From: Mycolicibacterium komanii
GTDB taxonomy: Bacteria; Actinomycetota; Actinomycetes; Mycobacteriales; Mycobacteriaceae
Direction: 5' to 3'
Length of the DNA: 64,000 nucleotides
Assembly: GCF_001050035.1 (NCBI RefSeq)
Contig: NZ_CVTA01000011.1
Span: 248,001-312,000 of the forward strand
Positions 1 through 8,782 of this stretch are shown here, piece after piece (position 1 is the stretch's first letter; every line of letters starts with the position of its first letter). The notes beneath the pieces are model-generated. The model was not told where the DNA came from and did not search any database. It was given only the letters and a program-made list of their open reading frames with translations. Both the position numbers and the translations under genes were made by a program.

Positions 1-2
1 TC

Positions 3-638
3 TTCAACACCGTCTACGGCTCCGACGACGACAACCCCGGGACACAGGTCCGCGACTTCCACACCGAGATCAAGGGCGAGATGCCCGACGGCAAGCGCTA
101 CCACGCGCTGGATCCGGAGACCTACTTCTGGGCGCACGCGACGTTCGTCGAACAGGTGCTGTACTTCGCCGACACCTTCGTCAAGCGGCTGAGCCGCGAG
201 GAGAAGGAGCAGATCTACCTCGAGTCGAAGACGTGGTACCGCCGCTATGGCGTGAGTGAGCGGCCGATGCCGGCCACCTACGACGAGTTCGAGCGGTACT
301 GGGACCGCATGCTCGACGAGATCGTCGTCGCACACAAGACCGCCGCGTACGGCGTCGGCTACGTGACCAAGGGGTTCCCGTGCCCCAAAGGCGTTCCCGC
401 GTGGGCATGGCGGCTGATCGGACCGCTGTTCAACCCGCTGGCGGCGTTCCTGACCACCGGCGGGTTGCCGCCTCGCGCCCGCGAGCTGCTGCAACTGCCG
501 TGGAGTGAGCGCCAGGAACGTCGCTACCAACGCTTCGCCGCGCTCTGGCGCTCGCGTCCGGTCAACTGGGTGTGGGATCGTCTGCCCATGAAGTGGCGCT
601 ACAACGGCTACGCCCAAAAGGGTTATGCCCGAGCCTGA
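3..638 (+). CDS. MpaB/DUF2236-family oxygenase, 5' truncated by the window edge
   Basis: The frame is open from base 3, so the start lies outside the window; 211 residues are visible. The sequence matches the C-terminal half of the DUF2236 family (MpaB/rubber-oxygenase-like heme proteins), with the typical [15 protein letters not shown] segment, the helical [18 protein letters not shown] region and an aromatic, basic C-terminus. In mycobacteria these proteins are mostly uncharacterised oxygenases. The last 14 bases overlap the following TetR gene, which suggests co-transcription and possible regulation by it. The family call is from motif recall; the substrate is unknown. Confidence 0.75.
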   Translation, partial: FNTVYGSDDDNPGTQVRDFHTEIKGEMPDGKRYHALDPETYFWAHATFVEQVLYFADTFVKRLSREEKEQIYLESKTWYRRYGVSERPMPATYDEFERYWDRMLDEIVVAHKTAAYGVGYVTKGFPCPKGVPAWAWRLIGPLFNPLAAFLTTGGLPPRARELLQLPWSERQERRYQRFAALWRSRPVNWVWDRLPMKWRYNGYAQKGYARA

Positions 639-1239
639 CCCGGCGACGGGGTCCGACCCGGCCATGGAAGCCATCCTCGACGCCGCTGTCATCGAGTTCG
701 AGCGGCACGGCTTCCGTCGGGTCGCGCTCGACGACGTGGCGCGCCGCGCAGGCGTCAGCCGCACCACGATCTACCGGCGCTTCGCCAACCGCGACGAGCT
801 CGTGGCCGCGGTGATCGAGCGCGAGAATATCGCGCTGTTCGCCGACATCGCCGAAGAGGTCAAACGGGTTGGGCCGCAGTCGAATTACTATGTCGAGGCG
901 TTCACCCTGTCGATCTTGAAGTTCCGCCGCCACCGCGTGCTGTACCGGATACTGACCGACGAGCCCGCGCTGCTGCTCGAACTCGCCCGCAGGCACTACG
1001 ACGCCGCGATCGTCCGGATGGCCGCAGCGTTGCGGATCATCTTCCCCGCCGGGTTCGCCGAGCGGATCGGGGAGGAGGCCGTGCAGGAGTTGGCCGACAC
1101 CATCCTGCGGTACGCGGCGATGGTGTTGCTGCTGCCCAGTTCCCAGCCGCTGGAGTCCGCCGACGACATCCGCGCTTTCGCTCGCAAGCACTTTCTTCCC
1201 AGCCTGCCCGCCGCTTTGCGAACGGTTCCCACCGGTTAG
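625..1239 (+). CDS. TetR/AcrR-family transcriptional regulator
   Basis: A 204-residue protein with a classical TetR N-terminal helix-turn-helix at about residues 15-60 ([15 protein letters not shown], then [20 protein letters not shown]). The remaining helical region would be the ligand-binding and dimerisation domain. It overlaps the upstream oxygenase gene by 14 bases, so the two are probably one transcript and the regulator may control that oxygenase. ATG at 625 is chosen; an in-frame ATG at 664 would remove only a disordered acidic leader. The ligand cannot be deduced. Confidence 0.88.
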   Translation: MPEPDPATGSDPAMEAILDAAVIEFERHGFRRVALDDVARRAGVSRTTIYRRFANRDELVAAVIERENIALFADIAEEVKRVGPQSNYYVEAFTLSILKFRRHRVLYRILTDEPALLLELARRHYDAAIVRMAAALRIIFPAGFAERIGEEAVQELADTILRYAAMVLLLPSSQPLESADDIRAFARKHFLPSLPAALRTVPTG

Positions 1240-1240
1240 C

Positions 1241-1255
1241 CGAAACCGCGTTTCG
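1241..1255 (+). terminator. Possible short hairpin after the TetR gene
   Basis: Perfect 6-base arms CGAAAC and GTTTCG around a CGC loop start one base after the TetR stop codon and are followed by TAATT. The stem is short and there is no real U tract, so this is only a weak terminator candidate. No other structure was seen between 1240 and 1284. Confidence 0.25.
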
Positions 1256-1284
1256 TAATTCGGCTCTCCGGGCAGTCGTAGTCC

Positions 1285-1593
1285 ATGACCAGCGAACAAG
1301 GGCAAAGCGAAGAACAGCAGACCCCGGAACCCGAAACCGACGACCATCATCAAGTGCTCGACGAGCCGGAGGATCGGCCGCCGACCGAGAAACCCGAGAT
1401 CACCGACGAGCATCGGGAAAAGGCCAAAGAGATGCACAAGGCCTACGAAGAGGAACGGCCGACCACCAAGATGCCCGGCACCGGCGGCGCCGTCGCGGGC
1501 ACCGCGGTCAACGACTGGCTCGACGACGACGGAAACCCCAAGTTCAGCAAGGAATCTGCGGGCAGCGGGGGCTCGGAGAGCGGCGGCGACTAA
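1285..1593 (+). CDS. Hypothetical acidic, low-complexity protein
   Basis: A 102-residue protein rich in Glu, Asp, Gln, Pro and Gly, with no membrane segment or signal peptide. The first 70 residues look disordered and highly charged; a short GTGGAVAGTAVNDWLDDDG stretch is the most structured part, and the tail is Gly/Ser-rich. Codon use matches its neighbours, so it is probably a real gene. I do not recognise a function. It lies between the TetR gene and a flavin-oxidase-fold gene on the same strand. Confidence 0.6.
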   Translation: MTSEQGQSEEQQTPEPETDDHHQVLDEPEDRPPTEKPEITDEHREKAKEMHKAYEEERPTTKMPGTGGAVAGTAVNDWLDDDGNPKFSKESAGSGGSESGGD

Positions 1594-1628
1594 CCGTCCG
1601 GGCGGGCACGTGCCTACGCTGGGCAACC

Positions 1629-2111
1629 GTGACCACCCTGGAACAGATCGCACCCGCGTTCGTCGAGATGGCCCATTCCATCGTGTGGGCCTCGGTGGCC
1701 ACGGTCGATGCCAACGGCAGGCCGCGTACCCGCATCTTGCATCCGATCTGGGAGTGGGACGGCACAGACCTGTTCGGCTGGATCGCCACGGTGCCGTCAC
1801 CGATCAAGAAGAGCCATCTCGCCGTGCACCCGGAGGTCTCGGTGAGCTACTGGACCACGAACCACGACACCTGCAGCGCGGAGTGTCTGGTCGAGTGGTA
1901 CGTCGACGACGAAACCAAGGCAGCGGTGTGGGACAAGTTCGCCACTGCGTCCGCACCGGTGGGCTACGACCCGCGGATCATCCCGATGTGGCAGGACGGC
2001 CCGACCTCCGAGCAGTTCGCCGCCCTCCGGCTGTCGCCCTACCGCATCCGGGTCATGCCCGGGGCCGTGATGATGAAAGGTGAAGGCGCGCCGCTCACCT
2101 GGTCGGCGTGA
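1629..2111 (+). CDS. Pyridoxamine 5'-phosphate oxidase-fold (split barrel) family protein
   Basis: A 160-residue split-barrel flavin/F420-binding protein. The N-terminus (WASVATVDANGRPRTRILHPIWEWDG) is the usual first strand pair of this fold, and SYWTTNHDTCSAECLVEWY continues the barrel. The partner cofactor (FMN or F420) and substrate cannot be decided. GTG at 1629 is chosen; a TACGCT -10-like hexamer at 1615-1620 lies 8 bases upstream, compatible with a leaderless start. It is followed by a P450 gene on the same strand. Confidence 0.75.
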   Translation: MTTLEQIAPAFVEMAHSIVWASVATVDANGRPRTRILHPIWEWDGTDLFGWIATVPSPIKKSHLAVHPEVSVSYWTTNHDTCSAECLVEWYVDDETKAAVWDKFATASAPVGYDPRIIPMWQDGPTSEQFAALRLSPYRIRVMPGAVMMKGEGAPLTWSA

Positions 2112-2160
2112 AAATCCCGTACCGGTGCCGAGCCGACGCGCCAGGGGTGATGATCTGCAC

Positions 2161-3519
2161 ATGACCACCACGCTCGACGTCAAGGCGTTGCCGCTGGTGC
2201 CCAAGAACCCGCTGCCGATCTGGCGGCTGGCCCGACTCCTTCGCCGGCTCGATACCGGACAGGACGTCATCCGCGACGCAGGCGGCCCCATCACGCGCAT
2301 CCAGATCGCGCCGAAGTGGGTGTATCCGCCGATCGTCGCCGTGATGTCGCCCAACGGCATGCGCGACGTGCTCACCCGCTCGGACAACTCCTCGGAGCGG
2401 TGCATCTACCACGACGAGGTCCGCAACATGGCGGGCGACAGCCTGTTCGTGCTGCCCAATGACCTGTGGCGACCCCGCAAGCGGGCGCTGCAGCCGGTGT
2501 TCACCAAGCAGAACGTCCGCAACTTCGGCGGTTACATGTCCGCGGCGGCCCAGGGGTTCGTCGATCGCTGGCCCGAGGGCGGCGAGATCGATCTCGACGA
2601 CGAGTGCCGCCGCGTCGCGATGCAGTCGCTGGGACACTCCGTGCTCGGCATCGACCTCAACGAGCGTGCCGACACCATCGCCCGCTGCATGCACGTCGCG
2701 TCGTCCTACACCGCCGACCGTGCTCTGCGACCGGTGCGGGCACCGCGCTGGCTGCCCACACCCGCCCGCCGCCGGGTGCGCCGTGCGGTCGCGGAGATGA
2801 AGGAGATCACCGACGACATGGTGCGCGCGTGCCGCACCGACCCGACGCGCGACGCGCCCCTGGTGCGGGCGTTGATGGCGGCCGTGGACCCCGAAACCGG
2901 GTTGCCGCTGTCCGACGACGACATCTCGAACGACCTGCTGATCTTCATGCTCGCCGGTCATGACACCACCTCGACCGCGCTGACGTTCACGCTTTGGGTG
3001 CTCGGACGTCACCCCGACATCCAGGAACGCGTCGCCGCGGAGGCCGCCGCCATCGGCGATCGTGAACTGACCCCCGACGATGTGCCGCGCCTCCAATACA
3101 CCGTGCAGGTGTTGCATGAGGCGATCCGGCTGTGCCCGCCCGCAGCCGGCGTGGCCCGGATGGCGACCCGAGACATCGCGGTCGACGGCTACCGCGTCGA
3201 GGCCGGCACCCTGGTGGCGCTCGGCATCTACGGCCTGCACCACGACCCGGCCCTGTGGCCGAACCCGAAGGTCTTCGATCCCGACCGGTTCAGTCCCGAG
3301 AACACCCAGAACCGCGACCGCTGGCAGTTCCTGCCGTGGCTGGCCGGCGGACGGCCGTGCATCGGCGAGCACTTCGCGCGGCTGGAGACGACGCTGGCGC
3401 TGGCCACGATCGTGCGCGCCGCCCGGATCGAATCGCTCGACGACACCTTCGAAACCGACGTGCCGTTCACCACCATCGCCAAAGGCCCGGTCCGGGCGCG
3501 GATGCGGCCGCGGCGCTGA
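2161..3519 (+). CDS. Cytochrome P450
   Basis: A 452-residue soluble P450, expected to be a heme-thiolate monooxygenase needing separate ferredoxin and reductase. Visible landmarks are the oxygen-activation I-helix AGHDTTSTAL from about residue 265, the ExxR motif EAIR at about 320, and the heme loop WLAGGRPCIG with the ligand Cys near residue 400. The usual Phe that opens the heme loop is Trp here. ATG 2161 is chosen over an in-frame ATG at 2080, because the upstream 27 residues are basic, unlike a P450 N-terminus, and overlap the preceding gene. The substrate is unknown; lipid or steroid hydroxylation is common for mycobacterial members. Confidence 0.93.
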   Translation: MTTTLDVKALPLVPKNPLPIWRLARLLRRLDTGQDVIRDAGGPITRIQIAPKWVYPPIVAVMSPNGMRDVLTRSDNSSERCIYHDEVRNMAGDSLFVLPNDLWRPRKRALQPVFTKQNVRNFGGYMSAAAQGFVDRWPEGGEIDLDDECRRVAMQSLGHSVLGIDLNERADTIARCMHVASSYTADRALRPVRAPRWLPTPARRRVRRAVAEMKEITDDMVRACRTDPTRDAPLVRALMAAVDPETGLPLSDDDISNDLLIFMLAGHDTTSTALTFTLWVLGRHPDIQERVAAEAAAIGDRELTPDDVPRLQYTVQVLHEAIRLCPPAAGVARMATRDIAVDGYRVEAGTLVALGIYGLHHDPALWPNPKVFDPDRFSPENTQNRDRWQFLPWLAGGRPCIGEHFARLETTLALATIVRAARIESLDDTFETDVPFTTIAKGPVRARMRPRR

Positions 3520-3522
3520 CGT

Positions 3523-4080
3523 CTACCGTAGGGCGGCCGCACCCATATGCACCGTGCCGCCGGGCATCTCACCGCGGTGCCAGTCGGCGACCGCCTCGGC
3601 GATCGGCCCTACCTGCCGGTCTGATTCGACCACCGCATACGACGTCACGACCCCGGTGAGCCCGTTGATCGAGGCTTCGTAGCCGATCCGGTGCGCGAGG
3701 TCGCGTAACCACCTCTCGGCGCGGGCTCCGCCTCCGAACGACAGGCCGCGCACGTCGCAGACGACGAGGACACGGCGTGCGCCCAACTCGCGGGCCGCGG
3801 TGCCCGCGGTCTCGCAGATGGCGTCCCCGCACTGGCGCAGCCTCCGGCGCGAAGCATGGAGCCTGTCGAACAGGGAGCCGACGCAGTCGGCATCGACGAT
3901 CGCGACGACGGAATCGAGCGACGTCGCGTCGTGCGGGAGTTTCGGTGCCGTGGCCGCATCAAGCCGGTGTCGGATCACCGCGATACCGCGGTTTCGGCAA
4001 GCCGCGGCGATCGCCTCGGACAGGCTCGATGCTCGTCCGACCACCATGACCGGCGCGTCGCCGGGATCTCGAAATTCCAC
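3523..4080 (-). CDS. Hypothetical protein with Rossmann-like N-terminus
   Basis: A 185-residue protein. The N-terminus (APVMVVGRASSLSEAIAAACRNRGIAVIRHRLD) looks like a beta-alpha-beta nucleotide-fold start, and a later VVAIVDADCVGSLFDRL and RRVLVVCDVRGLSFGGGARAE resemble further strands, as in reduced SDR or NAD-binding domains. There is no intact GxxxGxG or YxxxK catalytic pair, so I do not call it an active dehydrogenase. It ends tail-to-tail 3 bases from the P450 stop and is preceded by another unknown minus-strand gene 19 bases away, likely one operon. Function unknown. Confidence 0.6.
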   Translation of the reverse strand: MEFRDPGDAPVMVVGRASSLSEAIAAACRNRGIAVIRHRLDAATAPKLPHDATSLDSVVAIVDADCVGSLFDRLHASRRRLRQCGDAICETAGTAARELGARRVLVVCDVRGLSFGGGARAERWLRDLAHRIGYEASINGLTGVVTSYAVVESDRQVGPIAEAVADWHRGEMPGGTVHMGAAALR

Positions 4081-4099
4081 CCACCCACCCTCCGCTCAC

Positions 4100-4504
4100 T
4101 CAACTCGCGATTCGTTCCTGTTCGCCGTCGATCCTTTCCAGCACAACCGCCGTCGCGTCCCGGTAGCCGGCGGCGTGGTCGTCCGCGCCGAGGACGAACT
4201 CGTCCGTGAGTCGTGCCGCGATGCGCCGCAGAGCCGCACGGGTGCGTGCGCACTCGCGCCGCGCACGGGGCCCGCCGTTGAGCGATGCTCGGATGAAGCT
4301 GCCCGAATTCGCCGCGATCTCATCGAGGACGCAGATGCGCCCGAACCGGAGGCCCATGTTGAACCCCCGTCGGTAGGCGTCGCTGCGGCCGGACGGGGGC
4401 GACGCTTCGGCAAGGGCGTCGAGGAGCCCTACCAGCGCTGGGTCCGCCGACGATCCCCCTTCGTCGTGCATCGCGTCCGGTTCACTCATCACGCCCGCAC
4501 GCAT
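4100..4504 (-). CDS. Hypothetical protein
   Basis: A 134-residue, mostly helical, charged protein without signal peptide or membrane segment. A central segment SDAYRRGFNMGLRFGRICVLDEIAA and a C-terminal helix ending ERIDGEQERIAS suggest a small helical bundle. An in-frame ATG at 4489 is an equally possible start. It lies just upstream of the Rossmann-like ORF and probably shares its transcript. The family is not recognised. Its 5' side borders an AT-rich stretch unlike the rest of the window. Confidence 0.5.
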   Translation of the reverse strand: MRAGVMSEPDAMHDEGGSSADPALVGLLDALAEASPPSGRSDAYRRGFNMGLRFGRICVLDEIAANSGSFIRASLNGGPRARRECARTRAALRRIAARLTDEFVLGADDHAAGYRDATAVVLERIDGEQERIAS

Positions 4505-4701
4505 GCCGACATCCAGTGCCCCTCACACATGAAAACTGTCCTCCAAAAAATGCACAAAAAATGGCGCATCGCTTTTAGCGACGCGAGATATGCGATATGC
4601 GGAATTTCAGGATTGAAACGCGACCAACCGGTTCGAACGGCCACGCAACAGTTCGCCGGTGAATACCGGCGAACCGTCACGTCAAATCCGGCTACCGGCT
4701 A
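4505..4701. other. AT-rich intergenic pocket
   Basis: About 200 bases containing A-rich runs (for example around 4530-4562) and many non-G/C third positions, in sharp contrast with its surroundings. An open frame on the minus strand (4489-4680) has poor codon use for this genome and is not called. The stretch probably holds the promoter of the minus-strand pair 4504 to 3523 and the downstream end of the small basic gene at 4702. Confidence 0.55.
4651..4674 (-). terminator. Strong hairpin, probable intrinsic terminator
   Basis: Perfect 10-base arms GTTCGCCGGT (4651-4660) and ACCGGCGAAC (4665-4674) enclose a GAAT loop. It lies 27 bases beyond the stop of the minus-strand 40-residue gene. No U tract follows, which is common for mycobacterial terminators. 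It could also protect an RNA end or act as an operator. Confidence 0.5.
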
Positions 4702-4824
4702 TCAGCCAGTGCGTTTGCGACGCGGTAGGAATTCGTCCACCGCTTTTTCGCGTTTGGCGGCGCGGCGTTCCTTCAGCGTCATCGCCGGCTTTTTCCGTTC
4801 GCGACTCTGCGACTTACTAGCCAT
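4702..4824 (-). CDS. Small basic protein of unknown function
   Basis: A 40-residue Lys/Arg-rich protein (starts MASKSQSRERKKPAMTLKER, ends FLPRRKRTG). ATG 4824 is chosen because an AAAGGG ribosome-binding site sits 6 bases upstream; the frame is open further upstream to 4959 but that extension is Cys/Phe-rich and implausible. Composition suggests a nucleic-acid- or ribosome-associated protein, but this is inference only. Similar tiny KERRAAKREK proteins are known as hypotheticals in mycobacteria. Confidence 0.6.
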   Translation of the reverse strand: MASKSQSRERKKPAMTLKERRAAKREKAVDEFLPRRKRTG

Positions 4825-4974
4825 TTTTTCCCTTTCGCTAGCACCCGCTTCCAATGCGCGACCATACCCGAGAAAAAAACAAAATCCAGTTCCGCAGCTG
4901 AATGCGCTCGCGCGCCCGAAGAAGGGCAGGGCGTCCGGGGTTCGACGGCGCCTCGGCACGGGTTCAGCGCTGAG

Positions 4975-5367
4975 TCAGACCCGCGTCAGCAGCACCGCGT
5001 ACTCAACCGGCATCACCGCGTACATCGGACGCATCCACCCCGTGATCCACGGCGCGGCTTCACCCTTGGCGACCACGCGCGGATTGCGGACGTCGAATGT
5101 CCGGCCCCATCGCGTGATCCGCCCACCACCCGCCGCGGTGATGTTCTTCAGCCAGTCGCGGTCCGGGCCGTAGGTGAGCAGGATGGCCACCCCCTCGTGG
5201 GTGGGGAAAACGGTCAACGGCGTCCGGTAGCGCTTGCCCGACTTTCTGCCGACATGCTCGAGGATGCCCATGCCCGGGGCCCACCCCGCCGTCAGCCGCT
5301 GGAACGGGTTGGTGACGCGGCGGTTGAACCGCGCGAGCCATTGCGGTAGCTGCATGGGTCCATCCAA
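4975..5367 (-). CDS. Nitroreductase/deazaflavin-dependent split-barrel family protein (DDN-like)
   Basis: A 130-residue protein of the DUF385/DDN family, which in mycobacteria uses F420H2 to reduce quinones and other electrophiles. The family signature is [18 protein letters not shown] near residues 38-55, followed by [17 protein letters not shown], the phosphate-binding region. ATG 5367 is used; ATG 5355 (MQLPQWL) is an alternative. It is divergent from hemL with an 82-base gap. Three more family members lie in this window (27610, 45514, 60965). Confidence 0.82.
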   Translation of the reverse strand: MDGPMQLPQWLARFNRRVTNPFQRLTAGWAPGMGILEHVGRKSGKRYRTPLTVFPTHEGVAILLTYGPDRDWLKNITAAGGGRITRWGRTFDVRNPRVVAKGEAAPWITGWMRPMYAVMPVEYAVLLTRV

Positions 5368-5414
5368 CCCGGCGCCGGAACCCGCCTCAAGGGATCACCC
5401 ACTACACCCTGTAG

Positions 5415-5442
5415 TTGACGGCTTGCACGAGGCTGGGACACT
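5415..5442 (+). promoter_or_regulatory. Putative hemL promoter, leaderless
   Basis: TTGACG at 5415-5420 and a GACACT -10-like hexamer at 5437-5442 are separated by 16 bases. The hexamer ends 7 bases before the hemL ATG at 5450, so the transcript would begin at or next to the start codon. Confidence 0.45.
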
Positions 5443-5449
5443 GGTGGCC

Positions 5450-6766
5450 ATGCGTGCTGACCAGATCACCACCGAGGTGTCGGCGCGGTTGTTCGCCGAG
5501 GCGTCGGCCGTCATCCCGGGCGGGGTGAATTCGCCCGTACGGGCCTTCACCTCGGTCGGCGGCACCCCGCGGTTCATCACCTCCGCCAACGGCTACTGGC
5601 TGACCGACGCCGACGGTAACCGCTATGTCGACCTGGTCTGCTCGTGGGGACCGATGATCCTGGGTCACGCGCACCCCGACGTCGTCGCCGCGGTGCAGAG
5701 GGTGGTCACCGACGGGCTGTCGTTCGGCGCGCCGACCCCGTCGGAGTCGGAACTGGCCCGCGAGATCATCGACCGGGTCGCGCCGGTCGAGCGCCTGCGG
5801 CTGGTGAACTCCGGCACCGAGTCCACGATGAGCGCGATCCGGCTGGCCCGCGGCTTCACGCGCCGGGCCAAGATCGTGAAGTTCTCCGGCTGCTATCACG
5901 GCCACAGCGACGCGCTGCTGGCAGACGCGGGTTCCGGCGTCGCCACGCTCGGGCTGCCGTCCTCGCCGGGGGTGACGGGCGCCGCGGCCGCCGACACGAT
6001 CGTGCTGCCCTACAACAACGTCGCCGCGGTCGAGGAGATCTTCGGCCGGTTCGGTGACGAGATCGCCTGCGTGATCACCGAGGCCAGCGCCGGAAACATG
6101 GGCACCGTACCGCCGCTGCCCGGGTTCAACGCCGCGCTGCGACGCATCACGGCCGACCACGGCGCGCTGCTGATCGTCGACGAGGTGATGACCGGATTCC
6201 GGGTCAGCCGATCCGGTTGGTACGGCATCGATCCCGTCGACGCCGACCTGTTCACCTTCGGCAAGGTGATGAGCGGCGGGCTGCCCGCGGCGGCGTTCGG
6301 CGGCCGCGCCGACGTGATGGACCGCCTCGCGCCGCAGGGGCCGGTGTACCAGGCCGGCACGTTGTCCGGGAACCCCGTCGCCATGGCGGCCGGACTGGCG
6401 ACTCTGCGCGCAGCCGACGACGCGGCCTACGCCAAGCTCGACGCCAACGCCGACCGCCTCGCCGAGCTGCTGGGCCGTGCGCTGGCCGAAGCCGGTGTGG
6501 CGCACACGGTTTCGCGGGCTGGAAACATGCTCAGCGTGTTCTTCACTGATCAGCCCGTCACCGACTTCGCCTCGGCGCGTGCCTCGGAGACGTGGCGCTT
6601 CCCGGCGTTCTTCCACGCGCTGCTGGACGCCGGTATCTACCCACCGCCGAGCGCCTTCGAGACCTGGTTCGTGTCAACGGCTTTGGATGACGAGGCGTTC
6701 GACCGCATTGCCGCCGCGCTGCCCGGTGCGGCCCGTGCCGCGGCTGAGGCGGTCAAACCGGCATGA
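5450..6766 (+). CDS. hemL: Glutamate-1-semialdehyde 2,1-aminomutase
   Basis: A 438-residue PLP enzyme that converts glutamate-1-semialdehyde to 5-aminolevulinate, the C5-pathway precursor of all tetrapyrroles. Diagnostic stretches are [19 protein letters not shown] near the N-terminus, [31 protein letters not shown], and [18 protein letters not shown] with the PLP lysine at residue 272. ATG 5450 is chosen over an in-frame ATG at 5234, since it matches the usual length and N-terminus. It corresponds to M. tuberculosis Rv0524 and starts a tightly coupled operon; its stop overlaps the next start as ATGA. Confidence 0.97.
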   Translation: MRADQITTEVSARLFAEASAVIPGGVNSPVRAFTSVGGTPRFITSANGYWLTDADGNRYVDLVCSWGPMILGHAHPDVVAAVQRVVTDGLSFGAPTPSESELAREIIDRVAPVERLRLVNSGTESTMSAIRLARGFTRRAKIVKFSGCYHGHSDALLADAGSGVATLGLPSSPGVTGAAAADTIVLPYNNVAAVEEIFGRFGDEIACVITEASAGNMGTVPPLPGFNAALRRITADHGALLIVDEVMTGFRVSRSGWYGIDPVDADLFTFGKVMSGGLPAAAFGGRADVMDRLAPQGPVYQAGTLSGNPVAMAAGLATLRAADDAAYAKLDANADRLAELLGRALAEAGVAHTVSRAGNMLSVFFTDQPVTDFASARASETWRFPAFFHALLDAGIYPPPSAFETWFVSTALDDEAFDRIAAALPGAARAAAEAVKPA

Positions 6767-7389
6767 CCGACCAGCCGAACGAGGCCGTGACGACCGTCGT
6801 GCATGTGATGCGTCACGGCGAGGTGCACAACCCCGAGAAGATCCTCTACGGTCGCCTCCCCGACTACCACCTCTCCGAGCGTGGCAGGGCCCAGGCCAAG
6901 GCGGTGGCGGACTGGCTGGCGTTGCGCGACATCGTCTATGTGGTCGCATCGCCGCTGGAGCGGGCGCAGGAGACCGCGGCCCCGATCGCGGCGGCGCTGG
7001 GGCTGTTCGTCGACACCGACGACGAGCTCATCGAGTCGATGAACATCTTCCAGGGACAACGGGTTTCGCCGGGCGACGGCGCGCTGCGCGACCCCCGCAA
7101 CTGGTGGCATCTGCGCAATCCGCGCACACCGTCGTGGGGAGAGCCGTACCGCGAGATCGCCGAGCGGATGACCGGCGCCGTGCACCGGGCCAGGGCCAAG
7201 GCGGCCGGGCACGAGGCGGTGTGTGTCAGCCATCAACTGCCCGTCGAGACGCTGCGCCGGGCGATGACCGGTCAACCGCTGCACCATTTCCCGACCCGGC
7301 GGCTGTGCAACCTGGCGTCGGTGACGTCGTTCTACTTCCACGGAGACACCTACGTCGGCTGGGGCTACGCGGAGTTGGCCGGGCAGTGA
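6763..7389 (+). CDS. Histidine phosphatase (phosphoglycerate-mutase-like) family protein
   Basis: A 208-residue protein of the phosphoglycerate mutase superfamily, equivalent to Rv0525. The catalytic phospho-histidine motif is [20 protein letters not shown] near residue 17, and the second active-site histidine is in [13 protein letters not shown] near residue 153. The reaction is not established; phosphatase activity is likelier than mutase. ATGA overlaps with both neighbours suggest translational coupling between hemL and the cytochrome c maturation genes. Confidence 0.9.
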   Translation: MTDQPNEAVTTVVHVMRHGEVHNPEKILYGRLPDYHLSERGRAQAKAVADWLALRDIVYVVASPLERAQETAAPIAAALGLFVDTDDELIESMNIFQGQRVSPGDGALRDPRNWWHLRNPRTPSWGEPYREIAERMTGAVHRARAKAAGHEAVCVSHQLPVETLRRAMTGQPLHHFPTRRLCNLASVTSFYFHGDTYVGWGYAELAGQ

Positions 7390-8003
7390 GGCGGTGGGTC
7401 CTCCTGGCCTGCGCGGCGATGCTCGCGCTGGCCGGCTGCTCCACCGGCGACGACGCCGTCGCACAGGGCGGAACCTTCGAATTCGTCGCACCCGGCGGCC
7501 AGACCGACATTTTCTACGACCCACCGCAGGACCGTGGACGCCCCGGTCCGTTGAGTGGGCCCGATCTGATGGACCCGGACAAGACCATCTCCCTCGACGA
7601 CTTCGCCGGCAACGTCGTCGTGCTCAACGTGTGGGGCCAGTGGTGTGGTCCGTGCCGCACGGAGATCGGCCAGCTGCAACAGGTTTACGACGCCACCAAG
7701 GATCGCGGGGTGCAGTTCCTCGGCATCGACGTCCGGGACAACAACCGGGACGCGGCGCGGGACTTCATCGTCGATCGCAAGATCACCTTCCCCTCGATCT
7801 ACGACCCGCCGATGCGGACCATGATCGCGTTCGGCGGCCGGTATCCGGCGACGGTGATCCCCTCCACGGTGGTGCTGGACCGCGAGCACCGCGTCGCCGC
7901 GGTGTTCCTGCGCGAACTGCTCGCCGAGGATCTGCAGCCGGTGGTGGAACGCGTTGCGGGTGAACAGGATAACGCGGGACCGGGGGAGAAGGCCGGCGCA
8001 TGA
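7386..8003 (+). CDS. TlpA/CcsX-like thioredoxin-fold lipoprotein
   Basis: A 205-residue membrane-anchored disulfide reductase, equivalent to Rv0526. GTG 7386 gives a lipoprotein signal peptide with lipobox LAGC and the lipidated Cys at about residue 18. The thioredoxin motif WCGPC is at residues 86-90 within NVWGQWCGPCRTEIGQL. Its role in System II cytochrome c maturation is to keep apocytochrome CXXCH cysteines reduced, receiving electrons from CcdA encoded next. The start overlaps the previous stop (GTGA) and its stop overlaps ccdA (ATGA). Confidence 0.93.
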   Translation: MRRWVLLACAAMLALAGCSTGDDAVAQGGTFEFVAPGGQTDIFYDPPQDRGRPGPLSGPDLMDPDKTISLDDFAGNVVVLNVWGQWCGPCRTEIGQLQQVYDATKDRGVQFLGIDVRDNNRDAARDFIVDRKITFPSIYDPPMRTMIAFGGRYPATVIPSTVVLDREHRVAAVFLRELLAEDLQPVVERVAGEQDNAGPGEKAGA

Positions 8004-8782
8004 GCCTCGACCAGGTGGATCAGTTGATCGCGGGCGGCCCGGTCCTGCTGGCCCTTCTGGTCAGCGCGCTCGCCGGGCTGGTGTCGTTCGCCTCGCCGTG
8101 CGTGGTGCCTCTGGTGCCCGGATACCTGTCGTATCTGGCCGCGGTCGTCGGCGTCGACGACACCGGGGCCGCGGGTTCGGTCAGCACCAAGACCACTCGG
8201 CTGCGGGTGGCCGGCGCCGCCGCGCTGTTCGTCACCGGCTTCACGGTCGTCTTCGTGCTCGGCACCGTCGCCGTGCTCGGCATGACGACGTCGTTGATCA
8301 CCAATCAGCTTCTGCTGCAGCGCATCGGCGGGGTCGTGACGATCGTGATGGGGCTGGCGTTCGTCGGGTTCATCCCCGCGTTGCAACGCGAGGCCCGCTT
8401 CACCCCGCGGCAGATCTCGACGCTGGGTGGCGCGCCATTGCTCGGCGCGGTGTTCGCCCTGGGCTGGACGCCGTGCCTCGGGCCCACCCTCACCGGCGTG
8501 ATCGCCGTCGCCTCGGCGACCGACGGCTCCGACGTCGCCCGCGGTGTCGCGCTGGTCGTCGCGTACTGCCTGGGCCTCGGAATCCCGTTCGTGCTCTTGG
8601 CGTTCGGGTCGGCCCGCGCCGTGCAGGGTCTGGCATGGCTGCGCAGGCACACCCGCGCGATCCAGATCTTCGGCGGGGTGCTGCTGATTCTGGTCGGCGT
8701 CGCGCTGGTCACGGGCGTCTGGAACGACTTCGTGTCCTGGGTGCGAGACGCCTTCGTCAGCGACGTGACGCTGCCGATATGA
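8000..8782 (+). CDS. ccdA: Cytochrome c biogenesis protein CcdA
   Basis: A 260-residue integral membrane protein with about six hydrophobic segments. Paired redox cysteines appear in FASPCVVPLVPGYLSYL (near residue 34) and LGWTPCLGPTLTG (near residue 159), the hallmark of CcdA/DsbD-type electron carriers. It moves reducing equivalents from cytoplasmic thioredoxin to the extracytoplasmic TlpA-like lipoprotein encoded upstream. Equivalent to Rv0527. ATGA overlaps on both sides place it in the middle of one operon. Confidence 0.95.
   Translation: MSLDQVDQLIAGGPVLLALLVSALAGLVSFASPCVVPLVPGYLSYLAAVVGVDDTGAAGSVSTKTTRLRVAGAAALFVTGFTVVFVLGTVAVLGMTTSLITNQLLLQRIGGVVTIVMGLAFVGFIPALQREARFTPRQISTLGGAPLLGAVFALGWTPCLGPTLTGVIAVASATDGSDVARGVALVVAYCLGLGIPFVLLAFGSARAVQGLAWLRRHTRAIQIFGGVLLILVGVALVTGVWNDFVSWVRDAFVSDVTLPI

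Noticed and set aside
562..1800. 412-residue minus-strand open frame
   Set aside because: Antisense to TetR and the acidic small gene; low-complexity translation typical of high-GC antisense frames.
4626..4656. LexA/SOS-like box (GTTCGAAC followed by GTTCG)
   Set aside because: The mycobacterial SOS pattern needs TCGAAC-N4-GTTCGA; the spacing here is 12 and the halves do not match.
4489..4680. 63-residue minus-strand ORF in the AT-rich pocket
   Set aside because: Poor codon use for this genome and overlap with the terminator hairpin and the neighbouring gene start.
7954..8778. N-terminal extension of ResB
   Set aside because: It runs out of frame through ccdA; the ATGA-coupled ATG at 8779 gives the expected N-terminus.
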